Shown here: in pieces, positions 51,282 to 59,072 of the stretch
How the letters are laid out: the number at the start of each line of letters is the position of its first letter
How positions within the stretch are numbered: position 1 is the stretch's first letter
Source of the DNA: DAIDKA01 sp963726995
Lineage (GTDB): Bacteria > Pseudomonadota > Gammaproteobacteria > Steroidobacterales > Steroidobacteraceae
Reading direction: 5' to 3'
Assembly (NCBI GenBank): GCA_963726995.1
Contig: CAVSEP010000007.1
Coordinates: forward strand, 310,001 to 374,000
Length of the DNA stretch: 64,000 bases
Translations under genes and position numbers: made by a program
Notes under the pieces: generated by a model
What the model saw: the letters and a program-made list of their open reading frames with translations, nothing else
The model's database searches: none
Told to the model about the DNA's origin: nothing

Positions 51282-52531
51282 GTCGATGGTCTCCCCAGCT
51301 GCCGCTGCAGGACGTCAAGGTCCAGCGCCCCCTCCCAGCGCGCCACGACAATCGTGGCCAGGCAGTTGCCCACCAGGTTCACGAAGGTGAGCGCCTCGGC
51401 GAGCAGGCGATGGATGCCCAGCACCAGCGCGATGCTGGCCACCGGAATGCTGCCCACCGATGCCAAGGTCGCGGCCAGCACGACGAAGGCCGCGCCGGCG
51501 ACTCCCGCCGCCCCTTTGGAGGTCAGCAGCAGCACCGCCAGCATGACCAGCTGGCCGCTCAAGCCCAGGGACGTATCGGTGGCCTGCGCCAGAAAGACGA
51601 CCACGGTGGCCAGATACAGGCAGGTGCCGTCCAGGTTGAAGGAGTACCCGGTCGGGACCACCAGGCCCACCACCGTGTCCTCGCAGCCCAGGGCGCGCAG
51701 CTTGCGGATCACCTGCGGCAGCACCGTCTCGGTGGAGGTGGTCGCGGCCACAATCACGATCTCGTCGCGGATGTAGACCAGCAGTCGCCACAGGCTGATG
51801 CCGCACCACCAGCTGACCGCGCCGAACACCACGATCACGAACACCGCCGAGACGCCATACAGCGTCAGGATCAGGCGCCCCAGCGCCAGCAGCGAATCGG
51901 CGCCGAAACGGCCGACCGTGAAGGCCATGGAACCGAATGCCCCGATCGGGGCGACCCACATGACCAGGCCCACGATGCGGAAGAACACCTCACGCACGGC
52001 ATCGATTAGGTCCTTGAGCGGTTTGCCGCGTTCGCCGCAGGCCGCCAGAGCGGCCGCGAACAGCACCGAGACGAACAGCACCGGCAGCACTTCCGTGTGC
52101 GCGAAGGCATCGACGAAAGTGCTCGGAATGATGTCGAGCAGGAACTGGGCCACCCCCTGGGCATGTGCCCTGGAGGTGTACTGGCTCACCGACTGCGCAT
52201 CCAGCGCATTGGCCGCCACATGCATGCCGGCCCCGGGCTTGAGTACATTCGCTGCGACCAGCGCGAACAGCAGCGCCAGGGTCGTGATCGCCTCGAAGTA
52301 AACCAGTGCCTTCAGCGCCACCCGCCCCACGCGCCGCATGTCGTTCATGGCAGTCACGCCGTGCACCACGGTGCAGAAGATGACCGGCGCGATGAGCATG
52401 CGCACCAGCGCGATGAAGGCGTCCCCCAGCGGCTTCAGGTCCGCGCCCAGCTTCGGCCACCAGTGCCCGACGGCGATGCCGGCCAGGGTAGCCAGCAGCA
52501 CCTGCACCCACAGTTGTTTGAAGAGCGCCAT
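51278..52531 (-). CDS. Dicarboxylate/amino acid:cation symporter (DAACS family)
   Basis: 417 residues from the ATG at 52531 (MALFKQLWVQVLLATLAG). The DctA/GltP fold is evident: eight helices plus two hairpin loops, with VAATTSTETVLPQ in place of the usual SSS-type loop, PTGYSFNLDGTCLYL, and the ligand-binding last helix (NLVGNCLATIVVARWEG). It would import a dicarboxylate with Na or protons. It is seven bases after the DUF457 gene and overlaps the cupin gene, in one transcript with ligJ. Aromatic-pathway di- or tricarboxylates are candidate substrates, but succinate or aspartate are also possible. Confidence 0.92.
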   Translation of the reverse strand: MALFKQLWVQVLLATLAGIAVGHWWPKLGADLKPLGDAFIALVRMLIAPVIFCTVVHGVTAMNDMRRVGRVALKALVYFEAITTLALLFALVAANVLKPGAGMHVAANALDAQSVSQYTSRAHAQGVAQFLLDIIPSTFVDAFAHTEVLPVLFVSVLFAAALAACGERGKPLKDLIDAVREVFFRIVGLVMWVAPIGAFGSMAFTVGRFGADSLLALGRLILTLYGVSAVFVIVVFGAVSWWCGISLWRLLVYIRDEIVIVAATTSTETVLPQVIRKLRALGCEDTVVGLVVPTGYSFNLDGTCLYLATVVVFLAQATDTSLGLSGQLVMLAVLLLTSKGAAGVAGAAFVVLAATLASVGSIPVASIALVLGIHRLLAEALTFVNLVGNCLATIVVARWEGALDLDVLQRQLGRPST

Positions 52532-52538
52532 AACCCCC

Positions 52539-53774
52539 CTAACGCAGCAGCTCCGGCCGCGGCGGCAGCCACGGCACGGCGGGAAAATCACAGGGCTCCG
52601 GCGGCCGCGCCAGCTGCAGAGTACCGAAACCTCGCCCGGCGCCAAAGCGCAGATCCGCCAGCCACCCGTCCTCGCCGCCGCTGGCCATCGGTACCCGGGC
52701 GAACTGCATGAAGGCGCGCGCCCGGCATTGGGTCCGGGCCAGCTGGGCAATCCGGCCTGCGGGCATCCTGAACTGCTGCCGCCACCGAAGAGCCGGGCCA
52801 CTCACTGCCGGCACGGACTCGCCCCGGGCGGCCACCAGATCCACGCCACGGCAATCGCGTGCGTCGATCAGCCGCGGCAGCAGTGAGATGCGTGCCTGGC
52901 GCATGATCTCCTGCCCATCCTGGGCCTGTACCAGCCACGCATCCCAGCACAGGGGATCCGCGGGCGTGGGCGTCAGGACGCGGTCAAACGTTCGAGCGCC
53001 CGGAAACTGCGCCTCAGCCTGCGCCCGCAGGCGCGAAGCCGCCGCCTGGCTGGCCAGGCCGAAAGCGGCCGTGATCCCCAGCCACAAGGCGATACCGCAG
53101 CCGAGCGCCACACCCGGCCGCAGCCAGCGCCCTGCCGCCAGCATCGCGGCAGCGAGTACCAGGAACGCCGCCACGGCCGGCATCGCCACCGTGCCGGAAC
53201 CGATCACCAGCACCGTGATCACTCCCAGCAGCAATGCCACCAGGGTGCGGGCCGGCCGCGAATCCAGCACGAACACCAGCGGGGCGGCCGCCAGCCACAG
53301 CAGCGGCTCAAGGATGAACACCGAATCCCCGTACTCCCAGCCGTTGTAGAACGGCCAGAACGGATGCACCCCGTAGTTGTTGGTGTAGTCCATTCCCAGG
53401 TGCAGCAGTACGCCGGTCCCGGCGGCCGCGGCAATCCAGGTCAGTTCGCGCGCCGAGGCACGCAGGCGTCGATGCCGCAGCCACAGCGCGCAGGCGAGCC
53501 ACAGCAGCGCCGCTCCCGCCAGCGCTCCGATCAGGGTATGCGTATAGCCGCGATGCTGGAGTACATAGGACAGGGGACCCCCGCCGAAGCTGGCGTACAG
53601 CAGGTCCGCGTCGGGAAGGCTGCTGGCCACCACCAGGCACACGACGATGAGGCGCCGGAAGAGACGATCCGGCACCGCGCTCGGCGCCGGCGCGGATATT
53701 TCATGCGGGCGCGCACGGCGCGCCACGGTCTCCCCGACCAGCGCGCCGATCAGGGTATGGGTGAAATTATCCAG
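52539..53774 (-). CDS. YdjM/DUF457-type membrane metal-dependent hydrolase, non-AUG start
   Basis: About 411 residues. The family start is normally MDNxTHTLxG. Here the frame reads LDNFTHTLIGALVGE with CTG at 53774 as the only candidate for that position; the next usable start is GTG at 53726, which would cut the conserved metal-site segment. Further features are SSLPDADLL, HRGYTHTLIG, HLGMDYTNNYG and several membrane helices. These inner-membrane proteins have an undefined hydrolase-like site. It overlaps the end of ligJ by eight bases and precedes the symporter gene. Confidence 0.78.
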   Translation of the reverse strand: MDNFTHTLIGALVGETVARRARPHEISAPAPSAVPDRLFRRLIVVCLVVASSLPDADLLYASFGGGPLSYVLQHRGYTHTLIGALAGAALLWLACALWLRHRRLRASARELTWIAAAAGTGVLLHLGMDYTNNYGVHPFWPFYNGWEYGDSVFILEPLLWLAAAPLVFVLDSRPARTLVALLLGVITVLVIGSGTVAMPAVAAFLVLAAAMLAAGRWLRPGVALGCGIALWLGITAAFGLASQAAASRLRAQAEAQFPGARTFDRVLTPTPADPLCWDAWLVQAQDGQEIMRQARISLLPRLIDARDCRGVDLVAARGESVPAVSGPALRWRQQFRMPAGRIAQLARTQCRARAFMQFARVPMASGGEDGWLADLRFGAGRGFGTLQLARPPEPCDFPAVPWLPPRPELLR

Positions 53775-54789
53775 CGGCGGCCAACCGCGCTTTCAGGCGC
53801 GGATACACCCGATAGGCGTTGGTCTCGAAGATGCGGGTCTTGTCCGCCGCCGACAGGCCGGAGGAATCGATATAGCGCTTGGTGTCGTCGTAGTACTGGC
53901 CCGTGGTCGGATCGATGCCGCGTACCGCGCCCACCATTTCGGAACCGAACAGGATGTTGTCCACGGCAATCACCTTCAGCAGCAGGTCGATGCCGGGCTG
54001 GTGGTACACGCAGGTATCGAAGAAGACGTTCTTCATCACGTGCTCGGCCAGCGGCGGGCGCTTCATGTCCTGCGCCAGGCCGCGATACCGGCCCCAGTGG
54101 TAGGGCACTGCGCCGCCGCCGTGCGGAATGATCAGGCGCAGCGTCGGGAAGTCCTTGAACAGATCCCCCTGGATGAACTGCATGAAGGCGGTGGTATCCG
54201 CATTGATGTAGTGCGCCCCGGTGGCATGGAAATTGGCGTTGCAGGAGGAACTCACGTGCACCATGGCGGGCACGTCTAGTTCCACCAGCTTCTCGTACAG
54301 GGGATACCAGTGCCGGTCGGTGAGCGGGGGCGAGGTCCAGTGGCCGCCTGAAGGGTCCGGGTTCAGATTGGCGCCGATGAAACCCAGCTCATTCACGCAG
54401 CGCTCCAGTTCCCGGACGCTGTGGGCGGGCGGTACTCCCGGGGACTGCGGCAACATGCACACGCCCACGAAGTTCTTCGGATACAGGCCCACCACCCGGG
54501 CGATCAGATCGTTGTTGATCTGCGACCATTCGAGGCTGGTGGCCTCGGTGCCGATGTGGTGCGCCATGGTGGAGGCGCGCGGGGAGAAGATGGTCACATC
54601 CGAACCGCGCTCGCGCTGCAGTTTCAGTTGCGCCTTCTCCAGGCTGTCGCGGATCTGGTCATCGCCGATGCGCAGGGAAGCCCGCGACGGGATCTGCGCC
54701 GGATCCTTCAGCGCCGCGATCTGGGCGTCGCGGAAGGTCGTGAGATCCGAAGGGGCGGTGGTGTAGTGCCCGTGACAGTCGATAATCAT
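53767..54789 (-). CDS. ligJ: 4-oxalomesaconate hydratase LigJ
   Basis: 340 residues from the ATG at 54789 (MIIDCHGHYTTAPSD). It is an amidohydrolase-fold hydratase with zinc-binding DCHGHY, VTIFSPRASTMAHHIG, GVCMLPQSPGV, ELERCVNELGFIGANLNPDP, VPAMVHVSSSCN, IIPHGGGAVPYHWGR and ILFGSEMVGAVRGIDPTTG, all in agreement with Sphingobium LigJ as I know it. It hydrates 4-oxalomesaconate to 4-carboxy-4-hydroxy-2-oxoadipate, which LigK then cleaves. It heads a transcript with DUF457, symporter, cupin and sterol desaturase-type genes, and is divergent from an aldo/keto reductase gene. Confidence 0.95.
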   Translation of the reverse strand: MIIDCHGHYTTAPSDLTTFRDAQIAALKDPAQIPSRASLRIGDDQIRDSLEKAQLKLQRERGSDVTIFSPRASTMAHHIGTEATSLEWSQINNDLIARVVGLYPKNFVGVCMLPQSPGVPPAHSVRELERCVNELGFIGANLNPDPSGGHWTSPPLTDRHWYPLYEKLVELDVPAMVHVSSSCNANFHATGAHYINADTTAFMQFIQGDLFKDFPTLRLIIPHGGGAVPYHWGRYRGLAQDMKRPPLAEHVMKNVFFDTCVYHQPGIDLLLKVIAVDNILFGSEMVGAVRGIDPTTGQYYDDTKRYIDSSGLSAADKTRIFETNAYRVYPRLKARLAAAG

Positions 54790-54842
54790 GATGGGATACC
54801 GGGTAAGGCCTCAAAGAGAGCAAATGCTATCGGCGGCCGTGC

Positions 54843-54870
54843 TGTCCTGACAAGGACAATCGATTTCGAT
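54843..54870. promoter_or_regulatory. Two adjacent inverted repeats in the ligJ-aldo/keto reductase promoter region
   Basis: TGTCCT-4-AGGACA (54843-54858) is followed at once by ATCGA-2-TCGAT (54859-54870), within the 107-base divergent region. Both are perfect repeats and could be operators for a shared regulator of ligJ and the reductase, for example a LysR- or GntR-type protein. The regulator is not identified. Confidence 0.45.
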
Positions 54871-54896
54871 AAGGTGCTTGTTTTTTAAGGACTCCC

Positions 54897-55880
54897 ATGC
54901 AGCAACGATCCCTGGGCAGGACCGGAGTGCAGCTGTCGGCGCTGGGACTCGGCTGCATGACGCTGATCGGCTGGTACGGCACGCGCAATGACGAGGAGGC
55001 GCGCGCCACGCTGCTGTCGGCCCTCGACCAGGGGGTGACCCACCTGGACACAGCCGCCAGCTACCAGCTGGGGGAAAACGAGAAGTTCGTCGGGGCGACC
55101 ATCCGCGGACGCCGTGAAGGCCTGTTCCTGGCGACCAAGTACGGTATTACACGCAACGCCGCCGGCCAGCTCACCGTCGACAACCAGCCCGGATCGCTGC
55201 GCGCGGCGGTGGAGGCCAGCCTCACCCGCCTGGGCACCGACCGCATCGACCTGTTCTACCTGCATCGGATCGATCGCGGCACGCCCATCGAGGAGTCGGT
55301 CGGGGCCCTGGCGCAGCTGGTGGAGGCCGGCAAGATCCGCCACATCGGTCTGTCGGAGTGCAGTGTGCAGACACTGCGGCGCGCGCACGCCGTTCATCCG
55401 GTGGCGGCCGTGCAGAATGAGTATTCGCTGTGGTCCCGGGAGCCGGAAAACGGCGTGCTGGCGGCCTGCCGCGAACTCGGGGTGGGCCTGGTCGCCTACA
55501 GCCCGCTGGGTCGGGGCTTTCTCGCGGCCAATTTCCGCTCGCTGCAGGAGCTGCCGGCCGATGACAACCGCCGCAATCAGCCGCGTTTCCAGGTCGGCAA
55601 TGCCGAGCACAACGCGCAGGTGGTGGCGGCGCTGGCCGCCGTGGCGCAGCGTAAGGGCTGTTCCCTGCCGCAACTGGCCATCGCCTGGGTGCTGGCGCAG
55701 GGCGCGGATGTCACGCCGATTCCGGGCATGAAGACCCGTGCGCATCTGAATGACAATCTGGGCGCGCTTGAGGTGGCCTTGAGCGGCGCGGAAGAACAGG
55801 AACTGCGCGCTCTGGTCGATACCCTTCAGGTGCGGGGCGAACGGCATCCCGCGCCGATGATGAAGACGCTGGACGCCTAA
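54897..55880 (+). CDS. Aldo/keto reductase
   Basis: 327 residues from the ATG at 54897 (MQQRSLGRTGVQLSALGLG) with AAGGA upstream. It is of the YhdN/AKR13-like type: catalytic Tyr in HLDTAASYQLGENE, Lys in LATKYG, His in LFYLHRID, and the C-terminal PIPGMKTRAHLNDNLGAL. It is set among lig genes, divergent from ligJ and convergent with ligC (stops overlap in CTAA). A role in reducing a ring-cleavage or side-chain aldehyde is possible, but no known lig step needs it. Confidence 0.9.
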   Translation: MQQRSLGRTGVQLSALGLGCMTLIGWYGTRNDEEARATLLSALDQGVTHLDTAASYQLGENEKFVGATIRGRREGLFLATKYGITRNAAGQLTVDNQPGSLRAAVEASLTRLGTDRIDLFYLHRIDRGTPIEESVGALAQLVEAGKIRHIGLSECSVQTLRRAHAVHPVAAVQNEYSLWSREPENGVLAACRELGVGLVAYSPLGRGFLAANFRSLQELPADDNRRNQPRFQVGNAEHNAQVVAALAAVAQRKGCSLPQLAIAWVLAQGADVTPIPGMKTRAHLNDNLGALEVALSGAEEQELRALVDTLQVRGERHPAPMMKTLDA

Positions 55881-56824
55881 GCCTTGAGCAGGTCCTTCTC
55901 GAGGGTGTCCAGGGTGCGCATGGCCGGCAGCACCTGCTGCACGCTGGAGTTGGGCTCGCGACCTTCCTGGATGGCCTTGAAGAACTCCCGGTCCTGCAGT
56001 TCGATGCCATTCATCGACACGTCGACCTTGGACACATCGATGGGCTTCTGGTTGCCATCCAGCAGGTCATCGTAGCGGGCGATATAGGTGCCGTTGTCGC
56101 AGATGTAGCGGAAGAAGGTGCCCAGCGGACCATCGTTGTTGAACGAGAGCGAGAGCGTGCAGATGGCGCCGGAGGGCACCTTCATGCCGATGCTCATGTC
56201 CATGGCGATCCCCAGCTGCGGATGCAGGGGTCCCTGCAGCGCGTGGCAGCGCGACACGGTCTGGCCGGTCTGGTACTGGAACAGGTCGACCGTGTGGCAG
56301 GCGTGGTGCCACAGCAGGTGATCGGTCCAGCTGCGCGGCTTGCCCAGGGCATTCATGTTGGTGCGACGGAAAAAGTACGTCTGCACGTCCATCTGCTGCA
56401 CTTTCAGCTCACCGGCCTGAATACGCTTGTGGATCCACTGGTGGCTGGGATTGAAGCGGCGCGTGTGACCGGCCATGGCGATGAGCCCGGTCTCCTGCTG
56501 CACGGCCAGTACCTTCTCGGCATCGGCCAGGTTGTCGGACATCGGGATCTCGACCTGCACATGCTTGCCCGCACGCAGGCACTGGATGGTCTGCGCCGCG
56601 TGCATCTGGGTGGGGGTCGCGAGGATTGCCGCTTCCACTCCGGGCTGCGCCAGGGCCTCATCCAGGTTGGTGGTCCAGTGCGGGATCCCGTATTTGCGGG
56701 CCACTTCGGCGGTGGTGTCCGGGCTGCCGCCCGACAGCGACGCAATGGTGATGCCACTGATCTTCTGGATGGCCTCGATGTGCTTGACGCCAAAGGCGCC
56801 CTGTCCGGCAACGACGATCTTCAT
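55877..56824 (-). CDS. ligC: 4-carboxy-2-hydroxymuconate-6-semialdehyde dehydrogenase LigC
   Basis: 315 residues from the ATG at 56824 (MKIVVAGQGAFGVKH). The Rossmann NADP loop GQGAFG is followed by the GFO/IDH/MocA fold with ATPTQMHAAQTIQCLRAGKH, the EIPM segment, GHTRRFNPSHQWIH and long stretches identical to Sphingobium LigC as I recall it (QMDVQTYFFRR, PRSWTDHLLWHHA, SLSFNNDGPLGTFFRYICDN, KVDVSMNGIELQDREF). It oxidises the hemiacetal of the ring-fission product to 2-pyrone-4,6-dicarboxylate. The start overlaps the ligB stop by four bases. Confidence 0.96.
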   Translation of the reverse strand: MKIVVAGQGAFGVKHIEAIQKISGITIASLSGGSPDTTAEVARKYGIPHWTTNLDEALAQPGVEAAILATPTQMHAAQTIQCLRAGKHVQVEIPMSDNLADAEKVLAVQQETGLIAMAGHTRRFNPSHQWIHKRIQAGELKVQQMDVQTYFFRRTNMNALGKPRSWTDHLLWHHACHTVDLFQYQTGQTVSRCHALQGPLHPQLGIAMDMSIGMKVPSGAICTLSLSFNNDGPLGTFFRYICDNGTYIARYDDLLDGNQKPIDVSKVDVSMNGIELQDREFFKAIQEGREPNSSVQQVLPAMRTLDTLEKDLLKA

Positions 56825-57672
56825 GGCTGATTCTCGAGAATGATGTGTCCCAGCGCCGTGTTCGAGCACGGCACGTGATAGAAACGGTAAACCTCTTTGA
56901 CGTTGTCGTTCAAGGCCCCGCGCATCGCCAGCCACATCACCAGTTCGATGCCCTCCGAGCCCGCCTCGCGCACATATTCAAGGTGCTGGATCTTGGTAAG
57001 CCCGATCGGATCCTTGGTCAGGCCATCCAGGAACCTGGTGTCCCATTCCCGGTTGATGAGCCCGGCGCGCTTGCCCTGCAGCTGGTGCGACATGCCGCCG
57101 GTGCCGAACACGACGACCTTCAGGTCCTCCGGATAGGACTCCACGGCCTTGCGCAAGGCCCTTCCTAAGTCAAAGCAGCGCTTGCCGGTGGGCGGCGGGT
57201 ACTGCACGACGTTGATCGGAAAGGGGATGACTTCACAGGGCCACTGGTCCTCTGGCTTCAGGTCGCCGAACAGCAGGTTCAGCGGCACGGTCAGGCCGTG
57301 GTCCACGTCCATGCGGTTGACGACCGTCATGTCGAACTCGTTGAGGATCAGCGACTGCGCGATGTGGCAGGCGAAATCCGAGTTGCCCTTGACGACGGGC
57401 ACGGGCCGGCGGCCCCAGCCCTCGTCGGCCGACTCGAATTCATCCGCGCAGCCGATGGCGAAGGTCGGGAAGATGGTCGCATCGAAGGCCGAGGCGTGGT
57501 CGTTGTAGATCAGGATCGCCACGTCGGGCTTGTGCTGCGCCATCCATTTGCGCGAGAACTCGAAGCCCTTGAAGATCGGCGCCCAATAGGGCTGCTGCTG
57601 CTTGCCCAGGTCGATGGTCGCGGCGATCGCGGGGACGTGCGAGGTGGTGATACCGGCGGTGATTCTTGCCAT
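56821..57672 (-). CDS. ligB: Protocatechuate 4,5-dioxygenase beta subunit LigB
   Basis: 283 residues from the ATG at 57672 (MARITAGITTSHVPAIAAT). It is the catalytic type II extradiol dioxygenase subunit: iron-binding His in TTSHVPAI and in the downstream conserved region, with YNDHASAFDATIFPTFAIGCA, MDVDHGLTVPL, GTGGMSHQLQGKRAGLIN and GSEGIELVMWLAMRGAL matching LigB. With LigA it opens protocatechuate between C4 and C5 using Fe(II) and oxygen, giving 4-carboxy-2-hydroxymuconate-6-semialdehyde. It lies seven bases after ligA. It is slightly shorter than the Sphingobium subunit, lacking the C-terminal tail. Confidence 0.97.
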   Translation of the reverse strand: MARITAGITTSHVPAIAATIDLGKQQQPYWAPIFKGFEFSRKWMAQHKPDVAILIYNDHASAFDATIFPTFAIGCADEFESADEGWGRRPVPVVKGNSDFACHIAQSLILNEFDMTVVNRMDVDHGLTVPLNLLFGDLKPEDQWPCEVIPFPINVVQYPPPTGKRCFDLGRALRKAVESYPEDLKVVVFGTGGMSHQLQGKRAGLINREWDTRFLDGLTKDPIGLTKIQHLEYVREAGSEGIELVMWLAMRGALNDNVKEVYRFYHVPCSNTALGHIILENQP

Positions 57673-57679
57673 TTTGTGT

Positions 57680-58090
57680 CTACAGGCTCGGGTTTGACTT
57701 GCTGCGGTTGCCCTTAATGCCGCGGCCGCCCGCGATCATCATGTCGGAATAGTCCTTCTGCGACATGCCGGTCATGGTGGCGACGGCCACCAGGTAGGGA
57801 AATCCATCGGTGGAGAACAGCTTGGCCAGAAAATAGATGTTCCCGCCATTTTGCATCATGGCCGAGTAGTCCCGCTTCAGCACCGCTGTGGTCTGCTCCG
57901 CGGTGAGCTTCCAGGGCTTCAGGTACTCGGCCTCGTTGGCTTTGAACTTCTCGCGGTTCTCCGGCTTCATCAGCGACATGCAGAACTGATTGAGATTGAA
58001 GCCCTGCCGTGAACGGAAGGTGTTGAACACCAGCGTGCCGGGAATGTCCTCGAATTCATTGAGGTACGGTGACAGATGCTTATCGGACAT
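57680..58090 (-). CDS. ligA: Protocatechuate 4,5-dioxygenase alpha subunit LigA
   Basis: 136 residues from the ATG at 58090 behind AAGGATC. It is the small helical subunit that caps the active site of LigB: GTLVFNTFRSRQGFNLNQFC, LMKPENREKF, NGGNIYFLAKLFSTDG and the C-terminal MTGMSQKDYSDMMIAGGR are typical. The alpha and beta subunits are separate genes, as in Sphingobium and unlike fused forms. It lies 10 bases after ligI and seven before ligB, so the three are one transcript. Confidence 0.96.
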   Translation of the reverse strand: MSDKHLSPYLNEFEDIPGTLVFNTFRSRQGFNLNQFCMSLMKPENREKFKANEAEYLKPWKLTAEQTTAVLKRDYSAMMQNGGNIYFLAKLFSTDGFPYLVAVATMTGMSQKDYSDMMIAGGRGIKGNRSKSNPSL

Positions 58091-58100
58091 GATCCTTACC

Positions 58101-58979
58101 TCAGGCCTTGGCGAATTGGTACAGCCGGTGCGGGTTGTCGACCAGGATCTTCAACTGTAGCGCAGGCTCCGGCGCCATCAGCGGAATGAGGTCGACCAGG
58201 TCCCCGTCGTTGGGCATGTATTTGGCGATATTCGGATGTGGCCAGTCCGTACCCCAGAGGATCCGGTCCGGCGCCGCTTCGATCAGGGCACGCGCGAAGG
58301 GCACGGCATCGGTGAACGGGGGCCCGGCGCTGGCGATGCGCTCGGATCCGCTGATCTTCACCCAGCAGCGCTCGTTGGACTTCAGAACTCCCAGCAGGTG
58401 CCGGAAGGGTTCCTGCTCCAGGCCTGCCTTGGTGGGCACGCGCCCCATATGGTCGATGATGAACGGCACCGGCATGTCGCGCAGCAGGTCCGAGTGCTCG
58501 ACCAGATCGCCCGCGTCGAAATGCAGATCGACATGCCAGCCCAGGGGGCGGATGCGCGCAATGATCCGGTGGAATTCACCCATGTCCGGCATCCCGCCCA
58601 GATGTTTGACGAAATTGAAGCGCACGCCGCGCACGCCGCCGGCATGAAGTCGGTCGTAGTCACGCTCCGTGAACGTGTCGTCGGCGTTGGCCACGCCCCG
58701 ATACTGCCCGCCGCTGGCGGCGATGGCATCCAGAATCACGGTGTTGTCACTGCCGTGGCAGCTGGCGTTGACCAGAACCGCGCGGCTCAAGCCCAGAATG
58801 GCCTGCAGCTGCCGGAATTTCTCCAGCGGCGCATCCGGCGGCGTATAGGTGCGGTCGGCTGCATACGGGTATTTGTCACCGGGTCCGAAAATATGGCAAT
58901 GCGCATCGCACGCCCCGGCGGGAGGCCGATACTTGGGCGTGTGAGTGTCGGGATCCGGAGGCTTGCAGGTGGGTATCAT
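58101..58979 (-). CDS. ligI: 2-pyrone-4,6-dicarboxylate hydrolase LigI
   Basis: 292 residues from the ATG at 58979 (MIPTCKPPDPDTHTP). Amidohydrolase-superfamily features of LigI: the N-terminal ACDAHCHIFGPGDKYPYA, YTPPDAP, VNASCHGSDN, GVRFNFVKHLGG, FIIDHMGR and WGTDWPHPN. It opens the pyrone ring of 2-pyrone-4,6-dicarboxylate to 4-oxalomesaconate. LigI belongs to the metal-independent group of the superfamily. It is the first gene of the ligI-ligA-ligB-ligC transcript and is divergent from an aldehyde dehydrogenase across 93 bases. Confidence 0.96.
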   Translation of the reverse strand: MIPTCKPPDPDTHTPKYRPPAGACDAHCHIFGPGDKYPYAADRTYTPPDAPLEKFRQLQAILGLSRAVLVNASCHGSDNTVILDAIAASGGQYRGVANADDTFTERDYDRLHAGGVRGVRFNFVKHLGGMPDMGEFHRIIARIRPLGWHVDLHFDAGDLVEHSDLLRDMPVPFIIDHMGRVPTKAGLEQEPFRHLLGVLKSNERCWVKISGSERIASAGPPFTDAVPFARALIEAAPDRILWGTDWPHPNIAKYMPNDGDLVDLIPLMAPEPALQLKILVDNPHRLYQFAKA

Positions 58980-59072
58980 CAGTTATTCTGCGGCGCCCGC
59001 GAAGGACGTGCGGGTAATTTGGTATCGTAGCCGCGCAAGCCAGCGGACACAATCGCCGGAGGCCCCACGCCC

